Counted from the first letter of the stretch, positions 22,673 through 32,756 are shown. The stretch: 64,000 bases of DNA from Candidatus Ideonella esbjergensis (GCA_016710065.1 JADJLP010000001.1:1719001-1783000); one strand, 5' to 3'. Notes: generated by a model not told the origin, from the sequence alone. Numbers and translations: made by a program.

Positions 22673-25164
22673 ACAACCTCCTCGGCAACCTGAGTTGCCA
22701 TACCTTCCAAGTCGATGATGCGATCGGCCATGCCGGTGAGCTCCGGGGTCTGGCTCACGAAGAACTCGCAGGCGTATCCGCCGAGCCGCAGCACCTCGCG
22801 CTTCATGGCCATGAACATGCGTTTGTGCTCCGGATCCAAGGGACCGTCCGCCTCGTCGCTGAACAGCGTGCCAATCCTGCGGCCGGTGTTGCCGGACAAG
22901 TAGAGCGCGATTGCACGTGTCAGGCACTCGTTGATCCAGACGCGCTCGCCACCGCTGACAAGCTTCAGGCTCTTCGACTCGTTCCGAGATCCGTCATGCA
23001 CGATGATGTCGAAGTCTTCGCGAAGCTCGCCCTTGCCGTTGGTGGACTGCGTGATGACCTGCAGCGTGAACCGCGGCCCGTAACTGGCCAGCAGCAGGTC
23101 GTTCGCCAGCGCCGACAACGTCGGCCCCGCATCGTCAATGTCCAGCGCGATCACACCGTCGTTGCTGAGGCACTTGGCGAGCAGCGCCCAGGCTGCCAGT
23201 TCATCCTCGACACGCTTGGCGGCTCGGTTTGCTACCCCTTCCTTGGCCACTATGTCTTCCAGTTGCTCGCCCAGTGCCCTCGCGCGCTCCGCGCGCTGCC
23301 GCGCTGTGGACTCGGTCGCCTCCGCGGCTGTGACGGCTTGCGTCGCGGCTTCGACCTCCTGCCGTGCCGTACTCAGCCCAGCGGCGTCCAGCGGCGCGGG
23401 CAGCAGGGCTGCCTGCTCGGCAGTCCGGATCATTGCCTCGTCACGCACTCGGGCAATGCGGCTAAGTTCGTCCTGGACTCGCGTCCGCGCCGCTGTGATG
23501 TCAGCCCGTTCGGCCCGATCATCCTCCGTCTCGGGAGCAGCCCGCTCGGGCAGCGTGGCCAGTTCAGTATTGAGCGCATAGATCGTCTGGCTCGATCGCG
23601 TCACTTCGTCTCGTCTGGCGCACAACAGTTCGATGTCGTGCAGACGCTTCTCTGCGGCCTCGAGCAACTGCTCGGCCAGGTTGCGCGACTGCGATTCGGC
23701 CGGCAACGCGCGAACCGCCGTCTCGGCCACGGCGATCTCCTGCAAGGCGACCCGCTTCTTCTCTGCCAGATCGGCGAGCGCCGCAGTGGCCGACGGGAGA
23801 AGTGCCTTCGCTTCCCGCGCGTCCCCGAGAAGCTGACACTGCCCCTGGATGTCCATGCCTGCACACGGCAGGTGGGAGGTCAGGCCGAAGCGCCGCTCCA
23901 GGTCGGCTTGTCGCAACGCGATCTGCCCAGCCTCGCGGTCGATCGCCTCGACGTCGCGCCGTCGTGCCAAAAGCGTCGCCTTCGCCTGCTCCAGCACGTC
24001 GACGCGTGTCTGCCGCCGGCCCACGATGGCCTGGCATCTGGCGACGACGCGCTGAGCAAAGCCCCGCCGCGCCACCGCGCGCTCGACGCACTTGCTCAAT
24101 TGGGCCACCGAAGTCAGCGCCGCGATGTCCTTCACCAACTGCGCCCTCCTGCGATCGTGCGCCTGGCATCGCTCGGTGATCCGCTGCTGCAGGCTCGCTT
24201 CACGCTGCTGCAGCCGCGGCAACTCCTGGGACAGCCGCTGCGCGCACGCGTCATGTTCATCCTTCGCCCGCTTGACCTCCTCGGCGAGCGCTCGGCGCCG
24301 CGCCTCGGTCTCGGCTGCGCCGGCGTGCTCTGCGGTGACCTTGGCCAGCCTCTGGCGAGCGGTTTCCAAACCCGCGGCTGCCGAACTTCGTCGAGCCGCT
24401 GCCGCCAGAACGGCCTGTGACGCACCGTCGAGCTCGGCCAGGCTGCGCCGCACGCCGGCCGCGTCCTCCTGCGCACGCGCCAGCCCTTGCCGGACCACAG
24501 CCAGGCCAGCCTTGAGTTGCTTGACCACATCCGCGGCGAGCGCTCCTTGCTGCCGCACTTGCTCTAGCCCCAGCAGATCGGCCAGTAGCGTCTTGATTTC
24601 CGCGTTCTTGAATGCCGACAGCGGCCGCTTCCCCTGGGCGGAAAACACCGACGTGAAGAAGGTGTCGGCTGGGCACAGGATCTCCGCGACTGCTTTCTCG
24701 TAGGTCTCGACCTTTCCGTCCGACACGGTGCCGTCATGGAGCACCACTGGCGCCCAGCCGCGCCCGCTCTGCTCGAACAGGAAGGCCTCGGTCTTCTTCT
24801 TGCCGTTGACACGCAGCACAACCTGGCTCTTGTAGCGTTTGCCGCCATGCCGCCAGACCAGTTCCTTGGTGCTCTCGGGCAGGAAGACGTGGTCGTAGTA
24901 CGAGAACGCACCGAGGCCATCCGCGCCGGACCGCGACGGCATCACCAGATAGGGGTGCAGGTTGTCCATCACCGTGGTCTTACCGCGCCCGTTGCTTCCC
25001 GAAATGGCCACAAGTTGCGCGTCGCCAACCAACGCCTCCAGGTCGAGTGTGAGAGTGTCCCGACCGAGGCCGCTACGGATCCCCTTGAAGCCAGTCAGCG
25101 TCAGCGTCAGCGGTTGGTAGCCATCGCGTGTGGGTTCGTTCGCCTTGTTCACTTGATCGTCCAT
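22669..25164 (-). CDS. SbcC/Rad50-like SMC-family ATPase
   Basis: 831 aa from ATG 25164 (GGAGAAGGACG upstream). GFKGIRSGLGRD then Walker A GSNGRGKT at 56-63; Q-loop in VFSAQGKRPL; two long coiled-coil arms (AQEDAAGVRRSLAELDGASQ to about 640) flanking PCAGMDIQGQC, a degenerate counterpart of the zinc hook; ABC signature LVSGGERVWIN; Walker B TLFSDEADGPLD; H-loop region near the end. Shorter than chromosomal SbcC (about 1050 aa). It directly follows an SbcD-like gene, so the two probably form an Mre11-Rad50-type nuclease that opens hairpins or DNA ends. Confidence 0.85.
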   Translation of the reverse strand: MDDQVNKANEPTRDGYQPLTLTLTGFKGIRSGLGRDTLTLDLEALVGDAQLVAISGSNGRGKTTVMDNLHPYLVMPSRSGADGLGAFSYYDHVFLPESTKELVWRHGGKRYKSQVVLRVNGKKKTEAFLFEQSGRGWAPVVLHDGTVSDGKVETYEKAVAEILCPADTFFTSVFSAQGKRPLSAFKNAEIKTLLADLLGLEQVRQQGALAADVVKQLKAGLAVVRQGLARAQEDAAGVRRSLAELDGASQAVLAAAARRSSAAAGLETARQRLAKVTAEHAGAAETEARRRALAEEVKRAKDEHDACAQRLSQELPRLQQREASLQQRITERCQAHDRRRAQLVKDIAALTSVAQLSKCVERAVARRGFAQRVVARCQAIVGRRQTRVDVLEQAKATLLARRRDVEAIDREAGQIALRQADLERRFGLTSHLPCAGMDIQGQCQLLGDAREAKALLPSATAALADLAEKKRVALQEIAVAETAVRALPAESQSRNLAEQLLEAAEKRLHDIELLCARRDEVTRSSQTIYALNTELATLPERAAPETEDDRAERADITAARTRVQDELSRIARVRDEAMIRTAEQAALLPAPLDAAGLSTARQEVEAATQAVTAAEATESTARQRAERARALGEQLEDIVAKEGVANRAAKRVEDELAAWALLAKCLSNDGVIALDIDDAGPTLSALANDLLLASYGPRFTLQVITQSTNGKGELREDFDIIVHDGSRNESKSLKLVSGGERVWINECLTRAIALYLSGNTGRRIGTLFSDEADGPLDPEHKRMFMAMKREVLRLGGYACEFFVSQTPELTGMADRIIDLEGMATQVAEEVV

Positions 25165-25248
25165 CGTCCTTCTCCATGCACGGGCGCCCATCGACCCGCT
25201 CTCGAACCAGTCTCCCGCCGAGTTCGTTGGGATCAAGGTCAGTCGGCT

Positions 25249-26583
25249 TCAGAACAGCTCCATCGCCTCGGCATCGCGTAGCGCGCCAGATGCTCGCTCC
25301 TCACCGAACGTTTCCTCCGCCGACGGAACTGCCTCCTCCGGACCAGACCCCCTGCAAGGCTGCGTGCCCTCCTCGCCGGCCAGAATCGAAGCCGCGATCT
25401 GGGCGGGATCGCGATGAGCCAGGGTCTCCAGGCGTTCGATCAGCGGCCCGTCCATGCTTCCGGTGGCGCGAGCCCACACCCTCACCTTCTCCTGCAACGA
25501 CGCGGCTCTCGAGATCCCCGCTGCCCTGCTGCGCACGACAGGGACGACTCGGCCTTCAAGCTGGACGTCGGCCGCATCGCCGAGCGCACGCTTGATGGCA
25601 TCGCGGTCCACGCTGCCGCGTGCCTCTTCACCCACTTGCCACCGCACTCGGACGTGGGCGCCCGCGATGTCTACTTCACGAATCGCCGCCGCGATCTGGT
25701 CTGCATCCGGAAAGCCCTCGAACACCAGGTCCACCGTGCGTCGTGCCGGCGTCTCGACCAACCTAAAGCGCGCCACCGCCGCCTCTACTTCCCACTGCAG
25801 AAAGCCCTTCGCGTCGAGTTCGCCGTGGTGGAACCGACCGATCGAGCCGGCATAGGCGATCACGCGCCCGCTGTCTTCCCAGCTTTGGTGCTTGTGGATG
25901 TGCCCGAGCATGAAGGCCTGGACGCCTGCCGAGAACAGGCTCGTGGTGGTGAACTCGTGGTCGAAGCCGGCCATCGGCACGCCGTGCTCCGTCACGCAGC
26001 CGTTGACGGTGCCATGAGCAACGCCAATCGTCGGCACCTGCGCAGCGCGAGCAGCGCGGTTGATCGACCCGTAGCCGGCCAGCAGCGCCGCGAGCTCCTG
26101 ACCGACGGCCTCCGCAGCCTCGGTCGCACCGACCGTCGCCGCCACGACCGCCTTGTTGACCGTCGGGACGCAGGTGAAGATCGCTCGCGCTCCGGGAGGT
26201 ACCGCGTCGAAGCGCCAATCCTGCGAGGGCATCCATCGCCCCTCTTCCGTCAGTGCGACCTGGCCAATGCGGTCGGCCACGAACACGGGGTGTCGGCCGC
26301 CGAGCAGCGGAAAGATCGCCAACGTGCCGGGTGGCTCGTGCGAGAAGGTCCCCTGCAACATCAGCACCGGACAGTGATCGGCGAGGCGCCGAACCTCGCG
26401 AGCAAGGCGCTCCACCGCCGGACTGTGAACGTCGAGCGCATGGTCCGTCGCATCTCCGGAGACCACAGCTGCATCCACGCCGTGCCTGATCGCCTGGTCC
26501 ACCGCGAACCCGAAGCATCGGCCCGACTCGTCGAGGTTCTTCCCGCTGAAGTGCAGGTCTGAGAACTGCGCCACCTTGATCAT
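25249..26583 (-). CDS. SbcD/Mre11-like metallophosphoesterase
   Basis: 444 aa from ATG 26583 (GGAAGGAA upstream). Phosphoesterase motifs: SDLHFSG (I), VVSGDATDH (II), QGTFSHEPP (III, GNHD replaced by GTFSHE), GVAHGTV and GHIHKHQ (IV-V). The C-terminal part holds a capping domain (VDLVFEGFPDADQIAAAIRE) and an acidic tail. Conserved metal ligands are present except that Asn of GNHD is Thr here. It precedes the SbcC-like gene on the same strand. Likely endo/exonuclease subunit of the pair. Confidence 0.85.
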   Translation of the reverse strand: MIKVAQFSDLHFSGKNLDESGRCFGFAVDQAIRHGVDAAVVSGDATDHALDVHSPAVERLAREVRRLADHCPVLMLQGTFSHEPPGTLAIFPLLGGRHPVFVADRIGQVALTEEGRWMPSQDWRFDAVPPGARAIFTCVPTVNKAVVAATVGATEAAEAVGQELAALLAGYGSINRAARAAQVPTIGVAHGTVNGCVTEHGVPMAGFDHEFTTTSLFSAGVQAFMLGHIHKHQSWEDSGRVIAYAGSIGRFHHGELDAKGFLQWEVEAAVARFRLVETPARRTVDLVFEGFPDADQIAAAIREVDIAGAHVRVRWQVGEEARGSVDRDAIKRALGDAADVQLEGRVVPVVRSRAAGISRAASLQEKVRVWARATGSMDGPLIERLETLAHRDPAQIAASILAGEEGTQPCRGSGPEEAVPSAEETFGEERASGALRDAEAMELF

Positions 26584-26710
26584 GAAAGTTCCTTCCTTCT
26601 TTCTTGCGTGAGCGTCTTGATCACCTGCCTTACAGCATCTGCCCGCAGCTGCTGGCTTCAAGCACCGTCGGACCTACGGGCGGTGGCGCCGTGCGCGGCG
26701 CCACCCGCGC

Positions 26711-28171
26711 TCAGGCCCAGACCTCGAGCTCGCCCTTCACCTTTTCGACGAAACCGGCACCGTCGTCCTGGAAGTGCGTGATGTCCTCCAGCGCCCGCTT
26801 GCGACCGCCGGCGGCCTTCTTCCAGCCCTGGCCCCAGCGCTTGGTGGCGTAGCGCTCGTAGGTCTCGGTATCGACGCCTAGCGCGGTGGCGGCATCGAAC
26901 AGCCACGCCACCTCCTGGGACTCGGTGCCAGCGTCCGTCGCAGTCGCCCTCCCGGCCGGCCGGGCGTCGGCGTGCTTGGCCTCGGCGGCGCGTGCCGGCG
27001 CGGGTCGCGCCGATGGTGCGTGCCGTGCCGGCGCGCCGTCTCCCGAAGCTGCCCGTCCGCGCACGTCGGCTCGATCAACCTCTCGGGGTGGGCCCGAGAC
27101 CTCGATCACGCCGTCTTCGCTGACCACCTGGACCGCGCTCGCCCCGCCACCTTGCCCCTGGAGCAGGTTGGCCGCATCCGCAGCACGAAGCTCGAGCGCG
27201 TCGAGATCCTCGTCATGGCGCAGCAGCGCGGTCGGGTCCACCGGCGCCTCGAGTTCGATCAACCACTGCGCGACACGGGTCGGACGGCCTTCCTCATCGA
27301 TCCGCGAGACCTCCACCAGGCGCTTGCTGATGAAGAACGGCGTGCGCTGGCCATCGAGGAACCCGGAGATGCGGCCGCCGCGCATGAAGCCGATGGTCTG
27401 GAACTTCTCGATCGCCGCCTGCATGGCGTAGAAGCTGTTCGTTGGCAGTTCGAAGGCACTGATCGACTTGATGCCGGGAACGAAGAAGATGAACCGGCCC
27501 GACAGGTTGCACTTCTTGCCCTGGTACTCGGCGCAGCTTTCGGGATCGCAGAGCCCGTTGTTCTCGGCGCGCAGCGTCACCTTGCGGCCGCCGAAGATGC
27601 GCACCACGCGACGGCCCTCGCCGGGCGCCGGCGGCTGCTCGTAGGTCTTGCAGTACCGCGTCTGCCCGTCCTCGGAGTACTCGGACCAGAAGCGGCGCTC
27701 GCTCGACGTCCAGGTCACCAGCTCGTGCGGCATCACGTTCTGCCAGGCATCGGCAGGAAACACCACCGGGAAGCGATACAGACGCTGGACACCGTCTCCC
27801 CGGTCCTCGGCGTACAGGTCCATGATCTGGCGCGCAAGCTCGGGGTTCGGAAAGTCCTCGCCGCGCACGGTGAAGTACGGCACGTTCTTCGGGGTGAGCG
27901 GGTTCTTGAGGTCAGGCAGCGTCGCCGCCAGTTCGCGCTCGATGGCGTCGAACCCTTTGCCTTGCGCCACGCCGGCGTCGTAGATTTCGCGCGCCCGTCC
28001 GGACTCGGCCGCGCGCCGGGTCAGTACCTTGATGCCGGCACGGATGCGACCGCCCACCGGGATTCGTTGCGCCGAACGCCCGAGCAGCGTGGGGATCGCC
28101 ACCGCGCCGCCCGCGCTCGGGACCAGGCTGCCGCCTTGTCCGTTCGCCTTGCTCTGTGCCATTGCGACCAT
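26711..28171 (-). CDS. Gp3-like/recombination-directionality-factor-like protein
   Basis: 486 aa. The central block LCDPESCAEYQGKKCNLSGR, FIFFVPGIKSISAFELPTNS, FYAMQAAIEKFQTIGFMRGG resembles the Gp3-like family, annotated elsewhere as hydrolase/metal-binding or recombination directionality factor; the three cysteines (CxxxxC...C) suggest a metal site. N-terminal part: IPVGGRIRAGIKVLTRRAAE. The C-terminal 180 residues are Ala/Pro/Arg-rich, ending in a helical domain (WLFDAATALGVDTETYERYA). Start ATG 28171 has AAGGAG upstream. Role uncertain. Confidence 0.65.
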   Translation of the reverse strand: MVAMAQSKANGQGGSLVPSAGGAVAIPTLLGRSAQRIPVGGRIRAGIKVLTRRAAESGRAREIYDAGVAQGKGFDAIERELAATLPDLKNPLTPKNVPYFTVRGEDFPNPELARQIMDLYAEDRGDGVQRLYRFPVVFPADAWQNVMPHELVTWTSSERRFWSEYSEDGQTRYCKTYEQPPAPGEGRRVVRIFGGRKVTLRAENNGLCDPESCAEYQGKKCNLSGRFIFFVPGIKSISAFELPTNSFYAMQAAIEKFQTIGFMRGGRISGFLDGQRTPFFISKRLVEVSRIDEEGRPTRVAQWLIELEAPVDPTALLRHDEDLDALELRAADAANLLQGQGGGASAVQVVSEDGVIEVSGPPREVDRADVRGRAASGDGAPARHAPSARPAPARAAEAKHADARPAGRATATDAGTESQEVAWLFDAATALGVDTETYERYATKRWGQGWKKAAGGRKRALEDITHFQDDGAGFVEKVKGELEVWA

Positions 28172-28206
28172 TCAGCTCTCCTTCGCAAGTTGGTGAATGT
28201 GGAAGC

Positions 28207-30372
28207 TCATGCTCCCGCCGGCCTTGGCTTTTTCAAGCCCGCCGCGCTTGGCGCCACTGCGCGGGGCGCGCGACCACGCTCGATCACCACCTCGAAATCT
28301 GGCATGCCGCGCATGAGGAGCCCACCCCAGCGCTTGGTCACGATCCGCCTGTCCAGGATGGTCACTCGGCCTCGGTCATGGATCGTTCGCAGCAGTCTCC
28401 CCAGGCCTTGCTTCAGCCGCACCGCGGCCTCCGGCACTGTGATCTCGATGAATGGCGATCCACCACGCGACTCGACCCACTCGCGTCGCGCCTCTTCGAG
28501 CGGTGAGTCCGGCACCGAGAACGGGAGCTTGGCGATCACCACGTGGGTGCAGTACTCCCCTGGCAGGTCAACGCCTTCTGCGAACGAGCTCAGCCCGAAC
28601 AGCACTGACCGATCGACTCGGTCGACGGCGGCACGGTGCCGCGCGAGCATCTCGCCCTTGGGCATTGAGCCCTGGACCAAGGTGATCCGCCTCAGGTCCT
28701 CAGGCAACTGGGCGTAGACCTCCCGCATTTGCCGTGCAGACGTGAAGAGCACCAAAGTGCCCAGCGTCTCCACGAGGGCCGGCAGCCGGGCACTGACCTC
28801 CAGCGTGTGCTGCTCCGCGGAGGTCGGCTCCGTGCGCATTGCCGGCACCACGAGCCGCGCGTTGTTGCGGAAGTCGAAGGGGGACTCGACCCGCAGGAAT
28901 GCGGGGCTGTCGAAGTAGCCAAGACCCGACTGGCGCAGGAACAGGTCGAAGGTGCCGCACGACGTCAGGGTGGCGGACATCACCACGGCGCCGCTGGCGC
29001 GGTTCCACAACAGCTTGCGCAGCTTGTCGCTGCCGCTGATCGGCGACGCGCAGACCAGGTAGTCGCCCGGCCGCCCGCCTTCATCATGGCGCTCGATCCA
29101 GCGCGCGATTGGCGGCGAGCCTTCGGGTTGCTCGGTCAGCATCAGCTGCCAGGTGTCCACCAGATTGTCCAGCCGGACCACGTAGAAGCCCAACACCGAC
29201 AGCACCTGCGTGGCCAGCGCGCCCACGCTGGGCGCCTTCTCCAGAACATGCTCCCTGAGCGAAGCAAAGGTCTTCTGCAACTCTTCGCCAGCAGCCAGGA
29301 CCTGCCCACCGGCCGACTTGCACCAGTCCGGCAACGGCCCGGACCTGAAGCGGCGCGCCCGCTTTTCCTCGAATCCGTTGGTGCCGTGAATTCGAGAATG
29401 AAGATCGCGCAGCGCCCGCTCCATGCGCTCAGCGCTGGCCCGACTGTCGCGAATCAGCTGTTCGTCCAGCCTCAAACCCAGTACGGCGTCACGCACCGCG
29501 TTGCACGCCCCCTCCAGCCATTCCATCGCCCCTCTCAGGGCGTGTCTCGCCGAGAAGTGCTCTACAGCCTTGGCGGCCAGGCTGTGGGCCTCGTCGAACA
29601 CATAGATGGTTTCCTGGGGCGACGGCAAAACGCTTGCTCCGTCCATGTCGATCGCCGACAACACCAGATCGTGGTTGGCGATCACGAGGTCTGCCTCCTT
29701 GACCCTCTGCCGCGCGGCCTGGAACGGACAGCGTGCGAACTCCGGACACTTGGAGCCGGCGCACCCCTGGCGATCCGTGGTGATTCGCTCCCAAACCTCA
29801 TCGACCACGGGCAGCGGCAGCTCGTCGCGATCCCCGCTCCAACGACCGGTGTCGAAGGTGACCAGCAACTCCCGCATCGCGGCCACCCGCCGGGGTGCGT
29901 CGACGGTACCCTCCGGAGCTCCCTCCCCCACCAGGTCGAGGCCTGCCTGTCCCGCGAGCTTGCCTTCGGCCTGCAGCTTGACAGTACAGGCGTAGCGGCG
30001 TCGGCCCTTGGCGACGGCAAAGGTGAAAGGGATCGGGAGCAAGCGCTGCAAGCTGGGCGCGTCCTTCTCCGCGTACTGGTGCTGAAGCGCCACCGTCGAA
30101 CTGCTCACCACCAGGCGCTTGTTCCGGGACTTCGCCATCACCAGCGCCGGCACCAGCGCACCAAACGACTTGCCTGTACCGGTGCCGGCCTCGACGATCG
30201 CGAGGTGGTCGCCGTTGCCCGCCTGCTCGTCCTCGGCGCGGCACCGCGACAACGTGTTGGCCACGGCCGCGATCATCTCCATCTGCGGCCGGCGCGACCT
30301 GAAGCCCGGAATGCCTTCGCGCAGCGCCTCGACGCACTGGCGGATCAGTTGCTTCTCTTCATCGCGGACCAT
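28207..30372 (-). CDS. DinG/XPD-family superfamily 2 DNA helicase
   Basis: 721 aa. RRPQMEMIAAV (Q-like), Walker A EAGTGTGKSF at 61-70, an iron-sulfur cysteine set (RRYACTVKLQ; GCAGSKCPEFARCPF), DEAH box VFDEAHSLA, MSATLTSCGTFDLF (III), and C-terminal VLFGLSSFAEGVDLPGE and QGLGRLLRTIHDRGR (V-VI). This is the FeS-containing 5'-3' helicase pattern of DinG/YoaA. Same strand as the SbcCD-like genes, so it probably belongs to an element-borne replication or repair set. Confidence 0.9.
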   Translation of the reverse strand: MVRDEEKQLIRQCVEALREGIPGFRSRRPQMEMIAAVANTLSRCRAEDEQAGNGDHLAIVEAGTGTGKSFGALVPALVMAKSRNKRLVVSSSTVALQHQYAEKDAPSLQRLLPIPFTFAVAKGRRRYACTVKLQAEGKLAGQAGLDLVGEGAPEGTVDAPRRVAAMRELLVTFDTGRWSGDRDELPLPVVDEVWERITTDRQGCAGSKCPEFARCPFQAARQRVKEADLVIANHDLVLSAIDMDGASVLPSPQETIYVFDEAHSLAAKAVEHFSARHALRGAMEWLEGACNAVRDAVLGLRLDEQLIRDSRASAERMERALRDLHSRIHGTNGFEEKRARRFRSGPLPDWCKSAGGQVLAAGEELQKTFASLREHVLEKAPSVGALATQVLSVLGFYVVRLDNLVDTWQLMLTEQPEGSPPIARWIERHDEGGRPGDYLVCASPISGSDKLRKLLWNRASGAVVMSATLTSCGTFDLFLRQSGLGYFDSPAFLRVESPFDFRNNARLVVPAMRTEPTSAEQHTLEVSARLPALVETLGTLVLFTSARQMREVYAQLPEDLRRITLVQGSMPKGEMLARHRAAVDRVDRSVLFGLSSFAEGVDLPGEYCTHVVIAKLPFSVPDSPLEEARREWVESRGGSPFIEITVPEAAVRLKQGLGRLLRTIHDRGRVTILDRRIVTKRWGGLLMRGMPDFEVVIERGRAPRAVAPSAAGLKKPRPAGA

Positions 30373-30537
30373 GCGGCCAGCCTACGGGCCGCACCTTCAG
30401 ACTCAAGCATGTTCGCAGCAAGCTACTGCTGGCCGCTCAGCATCCGCAGGTGAGTCGCGTTGTGGGCATGCGATACGCCGGCCTGACGAACAGGTGGGAC
30501 CCGCCTCTAGGGCAATCAACCCCGGAGCTCGTCTCGG

Positions 30538-31809
30538 CTATCCGACTTCAGGGATGCGCTGCCCTCGCGTCGGGTCGGACCCAGCACTCGGCGTCCGAGC
30601 GCCCGCACTCGGGGGCAGTGCCGGGAGCGCCTGGTCGGTCCGCCACACCCATGCGTCGCCGCCCGCGGCCAGAACCGCCTTCTCCTTCGCGCTCTGCTCC
30701 TTCGGGTCAAGGAAGGCGCTCATCACGTGCAACGGGAACGGCCCAGCCTCGGTGTCAAGCAGCAGTGCGTTCGGGAAACAGGCACCACTCTTGGCATCGA
30801 AGCGCAGCGGTTTCAAGAAGGCGCGGCCCTGCCGCTGCAGTTCCTCCACCAGCGGTAGTTCATGCAGGCCTTCGAGCGGTATCCACTGGTCTGACACCAG
30901 GGTCATCGAAAGCGAGTCCACCTGATAGAGGTGCTCGCGCTTGGCGTAGATCAGCGCGGCCATCACGACCATCGGCTTGCGCTCAAGATCAGCGTCACGG
31001 GCCTGCAGGGTGGCCGCATAGGCGCGCTCGGCGCGTTCCCAGGCCTTGTTCTCCATGTACAGCGGCACGTCCGGCATGTGCTTGATCAACAGCTTGCGCC
31101 CGTAGGCGCTTTGCTCAGCACCGTTGAACTGCCCGATGACGATCGCCATCTTGTAGGCCACGTCGTCACCAGGCGAAAGCAGCATGGCCAGCTTGCGCCG
31201 CCTTCGCTCACCGATCTCTTCCTTGTCGGCGACCCGGAAGGGCTCCGGCACGTACAGGCGCTTGTCCAAGGTCTCGCCCTTGAGTGTCACGCCGGCTGCC
31301 GCAAGCTCGAGGTACTTCTTGATCACGCCCTGGGAGCGCTTGCCCTCCATCGCCGGATACCAACGATTGAGACCGGCTCGATGGTAGAGAAAGTGCAGTA
31401 CCGCCCGCAGACTCATGCGCTTGCGAGGCGCGTTCACGGCAGGCGGCTCGCCGTTGGGTTCGCCTCTCGGCAACGCCTTGCCGGATACCCGGGAGAACGG
31501 GAAGTCCGTCCGGATTTCCACATGGTCGGCGTTGTGCTCCACGATGGCCTCGCCGACGAGTTCACCCAGGCCCGATATTCCCGGCTCGGGCTCGAACGAC
31601 TGGCACGTTGGATGGTGCATGTCTCCGGTGCCGGGCATGCGCTTGATGACGTACTCGCCATGCTTGGCGATGTACATCTCCACGCCGCCACGCACACACA
31701 TGCAGCGCGGACGTTCCGATGTCTCGTACACCTTCGACAGCGCCTCTTGCAGCCCGGGGTCGGTCGCCAGCAGCGTGACGCCCCTGATGAAATACCTTGC
31801 CAAATCCAT
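30538..31809 (-). CDS. DUF1173-family protein
   Basis: 423 aa from ATG 31809 (GGAGGTCGCA upstream; a frame extension to 31839 lacks a ribosome site). Typical of DUF1173: ERPRCMCVRGGVEMYIAKHG, then YVIKRMPGTGDMHHPTCQSF with CxC and HxxxC metal-like residues, the MSLRAVLHFLYHRAGLNRWY segment and a C-terminal YAKREHLYQVDSLSMTLVSD, where a PD-(D/E)XK-like core is possible but not certain. Found on plasmids and ICEs; function unknown. Confidence 0.75.
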   Translation of the reverse strand: MDLARYFIRGVTLLATDPGLQEALSKVYETSERPRCMCVRGGVEMYIAKHGEYVIKRMPGTGDMHHPTCQSFEPEPGISGLGELVGEAIVEHNADHVEIRTDFPFSRVSGKALPRGEPNGEPPAVNAPRKRMSLRAVLHFLYHRAGLNRWYPAMEGKRSQGVIKKYLELAAAGVTLKGETLDKRLYVPEPFRVADKEEIGERRRRKLAMLLSPGDDVAYKMAIVIGQFNGAEQSAYGRKLLIKHMPDVPLYMENKAWERAERAYAATLQARDADLERKPMVVMAALIYAKREHLYQVDSLSMTLVSDQWIPLEGLHELPLVEELQRQGRAFLKPLRFDAKSGACFPNALLLDTEAGPFPLHVMSAFLDPKEQSAKEKAVLAAGGDAWVWRTDQALPALPPSAGARTPSAGSDPTRGQRIPEVG

Positions 31810-31844
31810 TGCGACCTCCTGGGCGTCTGGGGACAGCATCTGGC

Positions 31845-32756
31845 CTAGACGATCTCGTGAGAGATGACCTCGAGCGGCATGGGTGGTTGTCTGAGCAGCC
31901 GCCGCACTTGGCGTGGTGACCGCAATCCCAGCAGTTCCTGAAGCTGGGCTCTGTCGGCCCCCTGCCGATCCAGCGAAAGGGCCACTTGCCTACGGGCCTG
32001 CTGTGCCGTCATGCCCACCCATCCGGCACGCGCGAACGCAAGCCGCAGCGTCGCCTGCAGGTACTTGGAGGTGAGCCGCGAGTCGGTCCTGGAGCGACGT
32101 GTGATCAGGAACGGCCTGCCCGCTTCGGTCAGGAACAGGCGGCTGTTCGGATCGAGCCCCCGGAAGCGACCCGGCTCGCCGATACCCAGACGCCGACGGA
32201 TGCGCTCTTCCAGGTAGATGTCGATGCTGGCCACTGCACGCGTCGAGTTGAAGAAAAGCGGCCGCTCGATGCCGCTTGCAGCCGCCTCCGCGCGCATGGT
32301 CGAGACTCGCTTGGCTTCTCCGTGTTCGTCCAGGTAGTCGCGCACCTCTAGAAGCGCGAGCTCCATGGTCTTGAGACCCGTGCACAGCAGCGTGTAGATC
32401 AACGCGATGTCTCGGTTTGCGCTGCGGCTGCATGCGCGCAGGCGGCTGGCACCGGCGGCGACTTCGTCGGCATCCAAGACGAAGTTGCAAGCCGGCGGCG
32501 GTGCCCGTTCATCGTGTGCGCGAGCCGCGGCCATGATGATCTCCCTCTCGCTGCGTATCGCCACCAGGCTGTCCAACCAGTCAACCCGGATCGGACACAG
32601 CGCACCAGCCTGCTGAAGCCGACGCAGCAGGCCCTTGATCCGACGCTCGACCGTCGAGCTCGCAACGCCCAGATCGGACGCCACTTCCCTGTAGCTCCGG
32701 CCACCTTCGACCACGCTGATGAGCAGGCTCAGTGATTCTTCGGGTAGGCGCCCCAT
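31845..32756 (-). CDS. Integrase-fold protein without visible catalytic residues, N-terminal HTH
   Basis: 303 aa from ATG 32756. The N-terminus (GRSYREVASDLGVASSTVER, then RIKGLLRRL) is a helix-turn-helix. The rest follows tyrosine-recombinase layout: DIALIYTLLCTGLKTMELAL (TGLR replaced by TGLK), FLTEAGRPFLI, LGLRSPRQVRRLL in place of LGH..xxxxY; HxLR is absent (TAQQARRQVALSL). Without the Arg and Tyr it probably binds DNA but does not recombine. It heads the minus-strand operon and diverges from element C, so it could be a regulator. The annotated name is often site-specific integrase. Confidence 0.65.
   Translation of the reverse strand: MGRLPEESLSLLISVVEGGRSYREVASDLGVASSTVERRIKGLLRRLQQAGALCPIRVDWLDSLVAIRSEREIIMAAARAHDERAPPPACNFVLDADEVAAGASRLRACSRSANRDIALIYTLLCTGLKTMELALLEVRDYLDEHGEAKRVSTMRAEAAASGIERPLFFNSTRAVASIDIYLEERIRRRLGIGEPGRFRGLDPNSRLFLTEAGRPFLITRRSRTDSRLTSKYLQATLRLAFARAGWVGMTAQQARRQVALSLDRQGADRAQLQELLGLRSPRQVRRLLRQPPMPLEVISHEIV

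Noticed and set aside
22825..24420. 531-codon plus-strand frame opposite the SbcC-like gene
   Set aside because: Antisense of the coiled-coil region; no protein-like pattern.
28729..30453. 574-codon plus-strand frame opposite the DinG-like gene
   Set aside because: Antisense shadow; the minus strand shows all helicase motifs.
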